From NCBI RefSeq assembly GCF_024139115.2, contig NW_026943245.1, forward strand, positions 62,001 to 126,000: a stretch of DNA of 64,000 nt, read 5' to 3'. The notes beneath the pieces were generated by a model. It was not told the origin of the DNA. It did not search any database and saw only the letters and a program-made list of their open reading frames with translations. This stretch comes from Armigeres subalbatus (Eukaryota > Arthropoda > Insecta > Diptera > Culicidae). A program made the position numbers and the translations under genes. Numbering within the stretch: position 1 is the stretch's first letter; each line of letters starts with the position of its first letter. Of this stretch, positions 11,657 to 22,479 are shown one piece after another.

Positions 11657-13317
11657 CTGTAGTGGTTATGGTAGATATTTTGCCTAAAAATGTAGGCACC
11701 CTATAGTCTGACACAGCAACGAGTTGCGAGAGTGAATCGTTGCTATGGAAAGGAGTTCGATGTTTGGAATTCAGTTTGCTAACGACTTTTACTGCCCATG
11801 ATCACATAGTTGACGTAAAATCCAAAATGACCAAAACACACTTTTTTGCGGATATGGATTTTTCGTACGATTATACATATGCTCCATGAAACAATATTCA
11901 TGTTTTGTTCGGAAACATTTGAGTTATGGCGATAATTGTTTTTGGAAAAATGGTCATTTGATCGCATAAGTTGACGTACCTCCAGTGGCGAACCGTTCCC
12001 CTATTCCAACGGCTGTTATTTTAGTTTTTACAATTGCAATGCAATTCTTATTCATGTTTTTCATTACTTTACCTGGACAAAACTGAATTATAAAACATGA
12101 TATGGATTTCGATGTAAGATTCAAAAGAGTAGGCAAAAATATCAACAAAAAAATGCACCGAAGTATTATTTAAATATCAAGATGTGTTATGGATAAAAAC
12201 AAAATAATTGCTCGAGTTATTAATCACTTCTTCCAAATACCATTAACTGATAACCTCATGATATTTCAGAGCAAATTCGGATATTGTCGTCTGATATTTT
12301 GTGCTTTTATATCCTACATATAAATCAGGCCCATATCTCATTTGACAATCTAATCACGATTGATTTACTTCTAATCCTCGTCTACTCGGGTATTTTAAAA
12401 TAGGGATTGGAACCATTTTTGCTTAAAATTTGGTTGGAACGAGGACTTTGGCCAATACATGAAAACGGTAACTGCTTGCACACTTGTTACAGAACCATTC
12501 TAATGCTGTAATAGTGCAATAACCCCCGTACGGTACTGATAAAATTCTTTGCAACACGAACTCTTCCACACATAATTTTATCTTCCAGGGTGTCTACTAC
12601 CTGGAAAAACCTGGAAAACCTGGAATTATCAGGGAATTTCTCCCCACCTGGAAAATACCTGGAATTATCATGGAATTCCTGACTTAATCAGGAAAATTTT
12701 AATACCCGGTGATCATGAGTGAAATTCTCTCAAAAGATGAAAAAATCCTTAAAAATATTCGTATAAATATACCAATCAAGTCTATCGAAAATGTAGTGAA
12801 CGAAGCTATTCTTGGTGAAATCTGGGAATTTATTCAGGAAATCAATCAGGGATTGCTTTGTAAATTCTTTTGTGTGTCCATAAGAATGATTAGCAATTTT
12901 CTAAATTATTTCTGGAGGAATTTCCAAGATTAAAATCGAAAAGAATTCCCGGAGGAATTTCAAAACGAATTTCCGGACGATTTTTCGTATGGTTTCTTTA
13001 AAAAATTCCGGTAAGGGAACCTGGATGGATTTTCAAAAAAAAAGTGTGGAGTGATTTGTGAAGGATTTTTGCTAAAGGAATTCTTGAAAGAATAGCCGAA
13101 GGATTCCCGAATGGATTTTTCAAAGGAGTTTCTAAAGGTATTCTCGAAGTATTTCCAACGAATTCTTAAAAGCAAAATATCCATAAATACTTCTACATGT
13201 GTTTTCTAAAGTTTTCCTTAAAAAACTTTTGAATGAGTTTCTAAAAATCCCAACGAATTTCAAAAAAATATCCAAAGCATTTTCCGAAGGTTTTTACAGT
13301 AAATCAGTAATAGAACG

Positions 13318-14061
13318 CTACCCAAGCAGCACAACTTGTTTCACTACTGAACATTTCACTGTGTTGCAACTATTCGGAGAGAAACCATCTTTGCATATAT
13401 GCCATCAAATATAACTCTCTTGCAATCTAAAAAGCGCAAGAGGTGGAGCCTACGGAAACATCCTTCGATTGCAGTAAAATTGCAATAATGTTGCAAAATA
13501 CTACAGCGGAAAAAATAAAAATAAAAATATAAAATGGGATTCGATTTATGGATCTTGTGATTGATAGTCTTTCACTCTACCACAGCACCATTGGACACTT
13601 CGAAGGGACTGCATGTAGACTCACTATAAAAACCATACGATTATGAAGTTTTGTACTCGGGTTTCCTGTTACTTGATTGCACCATCACAGGAAAAAATTG
13701 TCGTTTGTCAAAACGTTGAACGATGCTAAATTAAACATGAAGACACACTCAACTTATCTGCAACTCAATTTAAACAAACAAATAAATTTTGAAAGGCACA
13801 TTGAAGTTACATGGATAAAAATATGCAACTTAATGATTTTGTTCCGTGTTTGCAACATGAAAAGCAGTATTCCTTGGTTGTTTGTTTCCAAATGTCAAAC
13901 ACGTGCTGCATTGCAATGTTAATGAAACATTGATCACAATTCGAACGCTTTTGACATCTTGATGCAACTTTTTTGTGCTTTGATGTTTTTCCAATGCCTT
14001 TAATGGAACTGAATAGAAACAAGGTGCTTTTAGAAAGATGTTGCGTGTGCTACTTGGGTAG
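13318..14061. mobile_element. Nested TIR element, CTACCCAAG ends, ~745 bp
   Basis: The left end ctacccaagcagcaca is complementary to the right end tgtgctacttgggtag with one difference. The interior has no coding frame but contains a tRNA-like segment on the minus strand near 13530-13605. The terminal CTACCCA word resembles the ends of the small element at 60302-60462. No target duplication is evident. Confidence 0.75.
13530..13605 (-). tRNA. tRNA-like pseudogene or SINE head
   Basis: On the minus strand there is an A-box-like tgctgtggtagagtg followed about 30 bases later by a B-box-like aaatcgaatcc, the spacing of a tRNA internal promoter. Acceptor pairing is not convincing and no anticodon loop can be assigned securely. 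It lies within a transposable element, so I take it as a tRNA-derived fragment rather than a working gene. Confidence 0.35.
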
Positions 14062-14334
14062 TGGCGCTGTAACCATTGAAATTATTCTGCCAAAATATGA
14101 TTCAATTAGCTTAATGGCCAATTTGATTACGATTAAATTATTTATCGTAATAAATATCGTGTTAAAGCGGCGAAAGAAAATTGAATATATGGGGATGGCA
14201 TCAGGTTGTTGTTTATCACGATATTTATGATCATAAATGGCGTAATCTGAATAGGCTGTAACTTGGCCGTTTGACACTTATAGTACCGGTACCTTGGCTG
14301 CTAGGTCCAAACAAACTAGATGTTGGTCACGCGA

Positions 14335-14456
14335 ACAGGTATAAGGACGTTAGGTATGAGTACGTTAGGCATAAAGGATGTTAAGCAAAAAATGCCCCAA
14401 AAATAGCCCACGACATAAAGAAAGTATTATGCCTAACGTCCTTATGCCTAACGTCA
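14335..14456. repeat. Small palindrome of GACGTTAGGCATAAG repeats
   Basis: Two direct copies of a gacgttaggcat-type word near 14348-14382 are answered by two complementary copies (atgcctaacgtc) at 14430-14455, enclosing a ~45-bp loop. It is non-coding and probably a remnant of another small inverted-repeat element. Confidence 0.6.
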
Positions 14457-14708
14457 TGGACCCAGCAATCTAATATTTTTGCATCAACACATTTCCTGAA
14501 GGAGTTTTCGTAAGAAGTTCTGAAGAATTTCCTGAAGAAATTCCCAAACATATTTCAGGAACATTTCCTTAAGAAGTTTTCTTAAGTTTCTTTAAAAAAA
14601 AACAGCCGAAATAAAATTCAAAGAAATTTCCGAAAGAATTCTTAACTAAGTTTCCAAAGAAATTCCTAAAAAAAATCAGAAGAATATCTAAAGAAATCTG
14701 AATTTTGG

Positions 14709-16550
14709 TGTCAGGCCATTTGGCCGAATGCCGTCTGGCCGAATGCCGTTTGGCCGAACGCCATTTGGCCGAATGCCGTTTGGCCGAACGGGTCGTTTGG
14801 CCGAATGCCGTCTGGCCGAATAGTTAAAAATTTTACCTCAAATTACGAGTAGCGAAGATTGAGAAATGAAACGTGAGTAATGAGTAGTAAGAAGTGAGAA
14901 GTGAACAATAAAAAGTGGGAAGAGAAAAGTTAACAGAGAACTTTTTCCTCCTTCTTCCTTCTTCTTTCTTCCTTTTTCCTTATTTTTTCTTTCTTCTTCC
15001 TTCTTTCTTCTTCCTTTTTCCTTCTTCCATCTTCCATCTTCCTTTCTTCCATCTTCCATCTCTTTCTTCCTTCTTCCTTCTTTCATTTTCCTTCTTCCTT
15101 CTTCCTTATTCTTTCTTCCTTCTTCCTTCTTCTTTCTTCCTTCTTCCTTCTTCCTTCTTCCTTCTTCCTTCTTCCTTCTTTCTTCCTTATTCCTTCTTCC
15201 TTCTTCCTTCTTCCATCATCCTTCTTCCTCCTGCCTTCTTCCTTCTTCCTTCTTCCTTCCTTCTTCTTTTATCCTTCTTCCTTCTTCCGTCTTCCGTCTT
15301 CCGTCTTCCTTTTTCCTTCTTAATTCTTCTTTTATCCTTCTTTCCTCTTCCTTCTTCCTTCTTCCTTTTTCCTACTTCCTTCTTTTTTCTTCCTTTTTCC
15401 TTCTTCTTTTATCCTTCTTCCTTCTTCTGTCTTTCTTCTTCCTTCTTTCTTCTTCCTTCTTCCTTCTTCCTTCTTCCTTCTTCCTTCTTCCTTCTTCCTA
15501 CTTCCTTCTTCCTTTTTTTTCTTCCTTCTTCCTTCTTCTTTTATCCTTCTTCCTTCTTCCTTCTTCTTTTATCCTTCTTCCTTCTTCCGTCTTGCTTCTT
15601 CCGTCTTCCTTCTTCCTTCTTCTTTTATCCTTCTTCCTTCTTCTTTTTTCCTTCTTCCTTCTTCCTTCTTCCTTCTTCCTTCTTCCTTCTTCCTTCTTCC
15701 TTCTTCCTTCTTTTTTCTTCCTTCTTCCTTCTTCCTTCTTCCATCTTCCATCTTCTTTCTTCCTTCTTCTTCCTTCTTTGTTCTTTCTTCTTTCTTCATT
15801 CTTCATTCTTCCTTCTTCCTTATTCCTTATTCCTTCTTCCTTCTTCTTTCTTCCTTCTTCCTTCTTCCTTCTCCCTTCTTCTTTCTTCCTTCTTCTTTCT
15901 TCCTTCTTCCTTCTTCCTTCTTCTTTCTTCCTTCTTCCTTCTTCCTTCTTCCTTCTTCCTTGTTCCTTCTTCCTTCTTTTTTCTTGCTTCTTCCTTCTTC
16001 CATCTTTATTTATCCTTCTTCCTTCTTCCTTCTTCCGTCTTCTATTTTCCTTCTTCCTTCTTCCTTCTACCTTCTTCCTTCTTGCTTCTTCCTTCTTCTT
16101 TCTTCCTTCTTCCTTCTCCCTTCTTCTTTCTTCCTTCTTCCTTCTTCCTTCTTCCTTATTCCTTCTTCCTTCATCCTTCTTCCTTCTTCCTTCATCCTTC
16201 TTCCTTCTTCCTTCTTCCGTCTTCTATCTTCCTTCTTCCTTCTTCCTTCTTCCTTCATCCTTCTTCCTTCTTTCTTCTCCCTTCTTCCTTTTTTCTTCTT
16301 CCTTCTTCCGTCTTCTATCTTCCTTCTTCCTTCTTTATTCTTCCTACTTCTTTTTTCCTTCTTGATTATTTCTTCTTCTATGGTTCTTTCTTCTATCTCT
16401 TTCCTTCTTCTTCATTTATTCTTCATTCGGAGAATTTCAACTATTCGGCCAAACGGCATTCGGCCAGATGGCGTTCGGCCAAATGACCCTTTCGGCCAAA
16501 TGGTATTCGGCCAAACGACATTCGGCCAAACGGCATTCGGCCAAATGACC
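14709..16550. repeat. Hairpin of inverted GGCCGAA arrays around a heptamer core
   Basis: The left arm (14714-14825) is a tandem array of a ~16-bp unit, tggccgaatgccgttt, with variants. The right arm (16441-16550) is the same array in reverse complement. Both inner ends finish with the same ctattcggcc word, in inverted orientation. Between them lies a short AAGTGAG-type piece (14850-14935) and then the 1.5-kb pyrimidine array. The same architecture recurs at 33186-34207. Confidence 0.8.
14937..16430. repeat. 1.5-kb CTTCCTT heptamer array
   Basis: Nearly pure pyrimidine on the plus strand, with a 7-bp unit cttcctt and variants with T-rich or CCAT/CCGT substitutions. Because 7 is not a multiple of 3, one unit is read in all three frames, giving a Leu-Pro-Ser-Ser-Phe-Phe-Leu repeat with no stops for over 500 codons. 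This is an artefact of composition and not a protein gene. Long homopurine-homopyrimidine tracts can form triplex DNA. Confidence 0.95.
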
Positions 16551-17330
16551 CTAAACCTGAATTTTATAAAGGTATTTCCGAGACATTTGCGAACAAACAC
16601 CTAGAGGAATTAAAAAATGGTAAAGGAATCGCCAAATTCGTCTCTAAGGGCCGAAACAATGTCTTGTCAATGTTTCTAAAGTTTTAGCCAAGACATTTTC
16701 AAATTAAATCCTGGAGGAAGTTCTGAAGCAATTCTTAAAATCCGGAGGAATCTATGGAGAAATTTTCAAAGGAATACTTGGAGGAATTTCCTATGTGATA
16801 CTTGAAGGAATTTTGATTGAATGACTGAAGCAATTTCTGGGTGAACTTGCGGAGGAACTCCTGGAGGAATTTCTTAAGTAATTTACAACATTGTTTTGTG
16901 AAGCCACCAAAAATATTCTTTAAAATAATATTTTTAAAATAACTTTTTTGAATTGATCATTTTGCTGCTAAAATCTATATATGGCACGTTTGTTTTTGCC
17001 TGGAAATCAATGTAAACACCTGGAAAAAACCTGGAAAAATCAGGGAATTTTGTTTTTACAGATGAGTAGACACCCTGATCTTCACCACATAATTTTAATT
17101 TTCACGGAAAGAGCTATCCGAAAAACTTTTCTCGGATACTAGAACTTTTCAAAAGATTTCCCTCCTACAATCAATAAATCGTTGGAACTAACTACAATTA
17201 TTCTTTAGCGCTATATAACCACTCGTAGTAGCCTGGTTTTTACGCCATGTTATGGGAACAAACATTTCACAAAACGTTTGTTTGATCGCATAAACTGTCG
17301 TATGCATATTTTGACCTTTTCAATCAAAGG

Positions 17331-17492
17331 AATAATCACCCTTATTCTTGTTTACGTTCGAACGTGCTTTCGAACGAAAGCTGATGCGCATTCTCGTTTA
17401 CGCCAGCAAAATCAAATGGGGAAACGATTCGAACGAACTGCATTCGTTCGAAAGTTTCGTTCGTCCGTAAACAAGAATATGGGTGAATAATT
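17331..17492. mobile_element. MITE of about 160 bp, TTCTTGTTTACG ends
   Basis: The left end aataatcaccc-t-tattcttgtttacg pairs with the right end cgtaaacaagaatatgggtgaata, giving ~30-bp inverted repeats with few mismatches. The interior is rich in gttcgaacg-like palindromic words. It lies in the outer layer of the 6.1-kb insertion, outside the CAGGGTG element. There is no coding capacity. Confidence 0.8.
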
Positions 17493-17741
17493 AATTCCCC
17501 GCGGCCTTAAAATAACTACTAATATTGTCCATTTAGACAGATTAGTTCATGTATTTTGTTGATTGATATGATGATTCGGGTAAAATAATAAAAATGCGTT
17601 TTCCCAACATCGATGGTGCTGGTTGTTACGTCAACTATGAAATCATGGGCAGTTTTGTGACGACAACACGAAGCTTCATGCACCGGTCGTTTGGTTCAAA
17701 TTTTTAGTATTCGGCTGATGCGATTTGTGCGGGATACGACA

Positions 17742-19640
17742 CTGACGTATGGCGAACACCTGCTCTGTGGTAGAGCGTTCGCCCATAAATCCCGTCTGGT
17801 ACTGTACCACGAACTCTCTTGCAATTGGTGTTAGTCGGCGGCATACAATTTGGGAGAGTACCTTGTAGGCGGCGTTCAGCAATGTGATTGCGCTATAATT
17901 ACTACAATCCAGCTTATCGCCCTTTTTGTAGATGGGACACACTACACTTTCCATCCATTCTGCGGCAGAACCTCATCCTCCCAAACCTTGAACTCGGAAC
18001 TTGAACCGGAACTCGCATGTCCTGCGTGCGTGCTCCTAGGTTCATCACCATACCGTTGACTGCCATATCACCATTCAGTGCTCTTAGTAGTGCTGCCGCC
18101 ACCTTTGGATCACCTCACGCTCGTTTGTAAGAAGGTTCCCGTTTATGTCCTTGCACATATCAGGCAGTGGCACGTGGCCCTTACGTGAACGGTTTAGCTT
18201 TTCATAGAACTTTCGTGTTTTATTAGCGCTATACAGTTCCTCCGTCTCTTCACGGTCTCGATCTTCCTGCTGGCGCTTTTTCCTCCGGAAAATCGAGTTT
18301 TGTCTGTTCCACGCCCGTTCATATCGTGCCTCATTCGCCCTCGTGCGGTGTTGCAGCAATCTCGCCCATGCTGCATTATTCTCCTCATCTAACTGCTCAC
18401 ATTCACCATCATACCAGTCGTTTCTCTGATCCAGAGCCACCGTGCCTAGTGCAGCGGTTTCGGTGCTTCCAATGGCGGATCGAATATCTCTCCAGTCATC
18501 TTCAAGAGACGCTGCGCCTAGCTGCTCTTTCGTTGGAAGTGCCACTTCCAGCTGCTGCGCGTATTCTTGGGTTAGTATACCGTCTTGTTGCCGTCCAATG
18601 TTTAGCCGCGGCGTACGACTCCGACGCGTGTTGATCACCGTCGAGAGTTTTGAGCGCAGACATGCTGCTACGAGGTAGTGGTCTCATTCAACATTTGCAC
18701 TGCGGTAAGTGCGTACGTTCGTGATGTAGGAGAAGAATTTACCGTCGATTAGAACGTGGTCGATTTGGTTTTCCGTTACTTGATTAGGTGATTTCCATGT
18801 GGCCTTGTGGATATTCCTGCGGGGAAGAAAGTGCTTTGGACTACCATTCCACGGGAGGCTGCAACACTTATGCATCGTTGGCCGTTGTCATTCGATACGG
18901 TGTGCAGACTATCCGGTCCGATGTCCGGTCTATACATTTCCTCCCTTCCTACCTGAGCGTTCATGTCACCGATGACGAATTTGACGTCCCGCAGTGGGCA
19001 TCCATCGTATGTCTGCTCCAGCTGTGCATAGAACGTTTCTTTCTCGTCGTCGGGTCTCCCTTCGTGTAGGCAGTGCACGTTGATGATGCTATAGTTGAAG
19101 AAACGGCCTTTTATCCTCAGCTTGCACATCCTTGCGTTGATTGGCTGCCACCCAATCACGCGTTGGCGCATCTTTCCCAGCAGCGAAGCCTAGCGACTTG
19201 CAGTTCCATGTTCCAAGCATTTCAATCGTTATCCTTTATTCGTCGCCTAAGTCTTTGCCGATTATATCGAGTCGCATTATCTCTTATATTGTTCGTAATG
19301 ATTGGTTTTCCAGACGGCTTATTGGGGCTGCGCAAACCTCCTGTCTTGTCGGAGGGCCGTCGTGTTGTGTGTCTGTTTTGTGTCCCACCAGACACCAGAA
19401 CTTGGGCTTGTGCGCTTTGAGCGGCACCATGTCGCTTTGGTGGGGCCTACTTGCGGATGCATACAGCTTTTTATAGGAATTTGACAGGGCCCACTGTCAA
19501 ACCCCACCACATCCTAGGCAGGCGCCACAACTCGCAGATGGCCTGGGGAGGGATCGTCGAGCCCTTGGACATAGTCCCTGCTGCCTCCTAAAAAAAAGGC
19601 CGGTCATCAGCCATCGGCATGGTAATAACTATTCAGCGGC
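17742..19640 (-). pseudogene. LINE A, endonuclease and N-terminal reverse transcriptase
   Basis: Reading right to left: a non-coding 5' region (19230-19600), then an AP-type endonuclease fragment (19171-18776, with FVIGDMNAQVG containing catalytic Asp and Asn). Next come a linker rich in charged residues (18638-18084) and the start of the reverse transcriptase (YKKGDKLDCSNYSAITLL, 17954-17742). Frames change several times, so it is inactive. The protein breaks off at exactly the residue where the 10.5-11.7 kb half resumes. The 5' region shares a block with LINE B (about 48835-48960). Confidence 0.8.
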
Positions 19641-22200
19641 GTCTTCAATTTTTATACGGCGGTACGCTGATTCGTTTTGGACAGCGGCGGTAGTGGCGTA
19701 CAAAATTCATCGGCGGTGTCGGTGTGGCGTGCAGGTCTAGAGATTTTGTGTATTATTCTTTTGCATTAACACTTCAAATTCTTTTACGGGACTTTTCCTA
19801 TTTTTTGAGAATTGTTTAGATTGTAATCGCGTGAATATCTCCTTGGCTTCTTCTTTTTCTTTTTAAACCGCTAAAATTTCATTCGAGCTACCAAAGGGCT
19901 TTTTAATTAAATTTTCGGAAATATTTAGAATTTCCTCATAACAAAATTGAATTGTCTTTGAATATTTTTAATTGGGGTTTTCATTGGAAATTTTCTCAGA
20001 AAACTCAAAATCTGTTGAACAAACCATCCCTCCACCGATGCCTTTAGGCCTATTCATAAATAACATAACACTTTAAGTGGAGGAAGGGGGTGTGCCCAAG
20101 CATTACGATTTATACGATTAATTTGCTTATTCCATTCAAAAAGTGTTACGAGGGGCAAGAAGAGGGTCAATAATTCCAAATTTAGCGTAACATAATTTGC
20201 AAACGAAACCCTTCGAAAATTGACATTGAAGAGAAAACATTCGATGAAAGGATTAACAATCGTTCACTATTGTAAAACTTTTCATCCGTTCCTGTTTAAG
20301 GGATACGAGTAGAAATGAAGGTTTAAAAAACAACTGGAACAACAATCTGGGGAAATACATATTCAATATTCAATATTTCTGACTAGTATTGTAAATGCAG
20401 TTTCCACATGTTCAAAAGGGAAATTTGAATTTTGGCAAGTAACGCAGATGCATACAATCGTTATCTCATCTGATCTTATATTGTAATAACACTGTACTGA
20501 ATAATGTAGACTCCTGCAATTTAAACCACTGTGCCAAAATGTATAGATTTTATAATCAACGATGACGCAGCGAAAACCTCAGTTTTTTTAGAGATATGAA
20601 AGTATTTTCACTCAACGTCTGTTTTATGATGTTTATTCTCGATATCGTAAACAACTGATAACTTTCCAGGTGTAGAATCACATGAAATCGTTCCTAACAT
20701 TTTTGAAAAAAGAGGTCAGACTGATTGATCTGAAACACAAATCGACGATCGTCTGAATCACTTACGATTAAGCTAACGAGTGGGTCAAATTTTAATTATA
20801 GTTGTAAAAGAAAACTAAATTACTGTAATCTATCGCTAAAGCTTCTCATCGTACAATGAATTAAATTGCCTCAATTTATCCTCACTGCAGGCTTCCATCG
20901 AAATCTGAAGAGTGATCGAATTTATCAAGTCCGCTAGAATCAGAACAATATATTTATCGTGAGTGGATAAGTTTCAGCGCAGTCAAATCGCCACGATGAA
21001 GGATCAAAAGATGCTTCCACTTGCTAGTTCAGATTCCGCTTCCAAGACCCATTCGCATTCATGCTCTGATTATTATGCGCTGAGGCTGAATGGAGCCGCG
21101 CTCGGACAAACCGACTGCAACCCACCCTCGCTCGCTTCACCGGAGCGCACACAGCAAGGGGTCCCGAACCGTGGAGCCGCGAACATCTTTTGAACGGATT
21201 CCGACTCCTCGAGATGAAATATTATGACGTACTTTTATCCGTGTGTTCTCCAACCCTCGAAGCGAACCCAAAACTGTAGATACTTAACAATTAGCTGCCT
21301 TTGATTGATAATCACCCCGAGGGCGATATCGTCTTCCAATCCGATTTCGCTTGATTCCGGTGCCAAATGAAAAGCTAGAGAAAGAAGTTATAACCGGGGC
21401 CCCAGGCCGGCATGGTAATCCCTCGCGAGGGTGAACCAATCAATTCAGATTCCGTCCGAGTAAATCTCTTCCAGTCGTTTAGCCACATGTAGGTAGGTAC
21501 TTATCAAACTCCGAAAATGAAATATGTCCGAAATCAATCTAGCGGTGGTTGGGCCGGGAATGATTCATACGCGAGCGTTGCGCGTTGGCTGAATGGATGG
21601 ACGTTTTCAATTTTCATATTTACGTCCAAGTGGATGCGGTCTAATTCTGCCGCACTTGGCGGAAGGCACGATTCGTGAGCTGTGATTCCGGGGCTCGCAC
21701 TTAACTTTCGTTCGCATTTGCGCAGGTGAGTCAAATCGCGTTTGCGCCGGTCATTTGTTATTTCTAATTATCGAATGTTTATTGATAGGGATTCTATTTT
21801 GAGCGTCGACTGCGATTGATTGGTTAGCAAAAATTCTTGCATTTTCTATGAATGAGTTAATCAATGAATTAGGCACATATGAGGCAAGCGTCTTGAAGAT
21901 CCGTTGGCTTACGCAATTTATTTTGAGGGTTTGTGTGTTGTATTAGAAATTCATTGATATTTATTATATGAATGAAGCAATGAAGGCCACTTATGAGTAC
22001 AAAAGTGGGAGAAGTTTCATTCACATATCGAACGTGCATAGCGGTCCTAAATGTTCCCAGACCAATGGAAATCTTAGATTAATTTTCTGGTTCCAGTTCT
22101 TGGAAGTTTAAGCTTATCAGACTGCTAAGTGAATTGTATGAACCTGTGATTTTATCACATTTGTCTGTCTTTCTCACATTTTTTAAAAGCAGTGCTAAGG
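19641..22200. other. Intergenic DNA without a recognised gene
   Basis: Bases 19625-19745 resemble the gcggcgt-rich ends of the AGAGGTGTGCG repeat family. The rest to about 20900 is AT-rich. Bases 20950-21760 are clearly GC-richer and look unique. I cannot assign a protein, splice structure or RNA to this part; it might be conserved non-coding DNA. Confidence 0.4.
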
Positions 22201-22207
22201 CCAATCC

Positions 22208-22297
22208 GCATCCCAAAACCCAGATTGATCCACAAAACCCAGATTGAACCCAGATTGATCCACCTAGCGTTGGTGGTGCCTTTCTCGCATTTAGTTA
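22208..22297. repeat. Left part of a repeat interrupted by the Jockey element
   Basis: Contains a short tandem of cccagattgatccac words and then tccacctagcg...gcctttctcgc. Fragments of the same end occur at 31930-31985 and 36188-36235. The other half of the interrupted copy is at 26592-26947. Its gcctttctcg end is roughly complementary to the gtacgggaaaggc at the far end, suggesting an inverted-repeat element. Confidence 0.65.
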
Positions 22298-22479
22298 GTA
22301 AGTAGTAAAATTCTTCTTTATTGTTTCATTTTCTGTTCTACAATTATTTTTTACATGTACAGTGCTCGGCCGGCTTGGCCCTCCAACTTCAATTTTAAAT
22401 TTTTATGTTTACATTGTTATTTAAGTGTTAATATGATATATCATGACGGCCTTTAGGAGGCGCTGGTGTGTTTTTTCAA

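Larger units (their letters stand above)
12586..17077. mobile_element. Nested TIR element with CAGGGTGTCTACT ends
   Basis: The left end begins cagggtgtctactacctgg and the right end finishes gagtagacaccctg, its complement. The hexamer atcttc lies on both sides (12580-12585 and 17078-17083), a possible target duplication. Subterminal DNA carries repeated cctggaaaa words at both ends, in inverted orientation. Most of the interior outside later insertions (12700-13310, 14470-14705, 16560-17000) is a degenerate GGAATTTC-type repeat. No transposase gene is visible. Confidence 0.8.
11657..17741. mobile_element. 6.1-kb composite insertion splitting LINE A
   Basis: The tetramer ctga flanks this block (11653-11656 and 17742-17745). 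With one copy removed, the LINE A frame reads straight through, so the block is a single later insertion. Just inside are long inverted repeats: actgcccatgatcacatag at 11791 and its near-perfect complement ending at 17653. The extreme ends show little inverted similarity, so the exact element borders are unclear. Nested inside are at least two further TIR elements, an array-based hairpin and a MITE. I see no intact transposase, so it is probably non-autonomous. Confidence 0.75.

Noticed and set aside
14915..16486. 523-codon open frame on the plus strand
   Set aside because: It is a translated CTTCCTT heptamer array (Leu-Pro-Ser-Ser-Phe-Phe repeats), open in several frames at once. It has no gene context.
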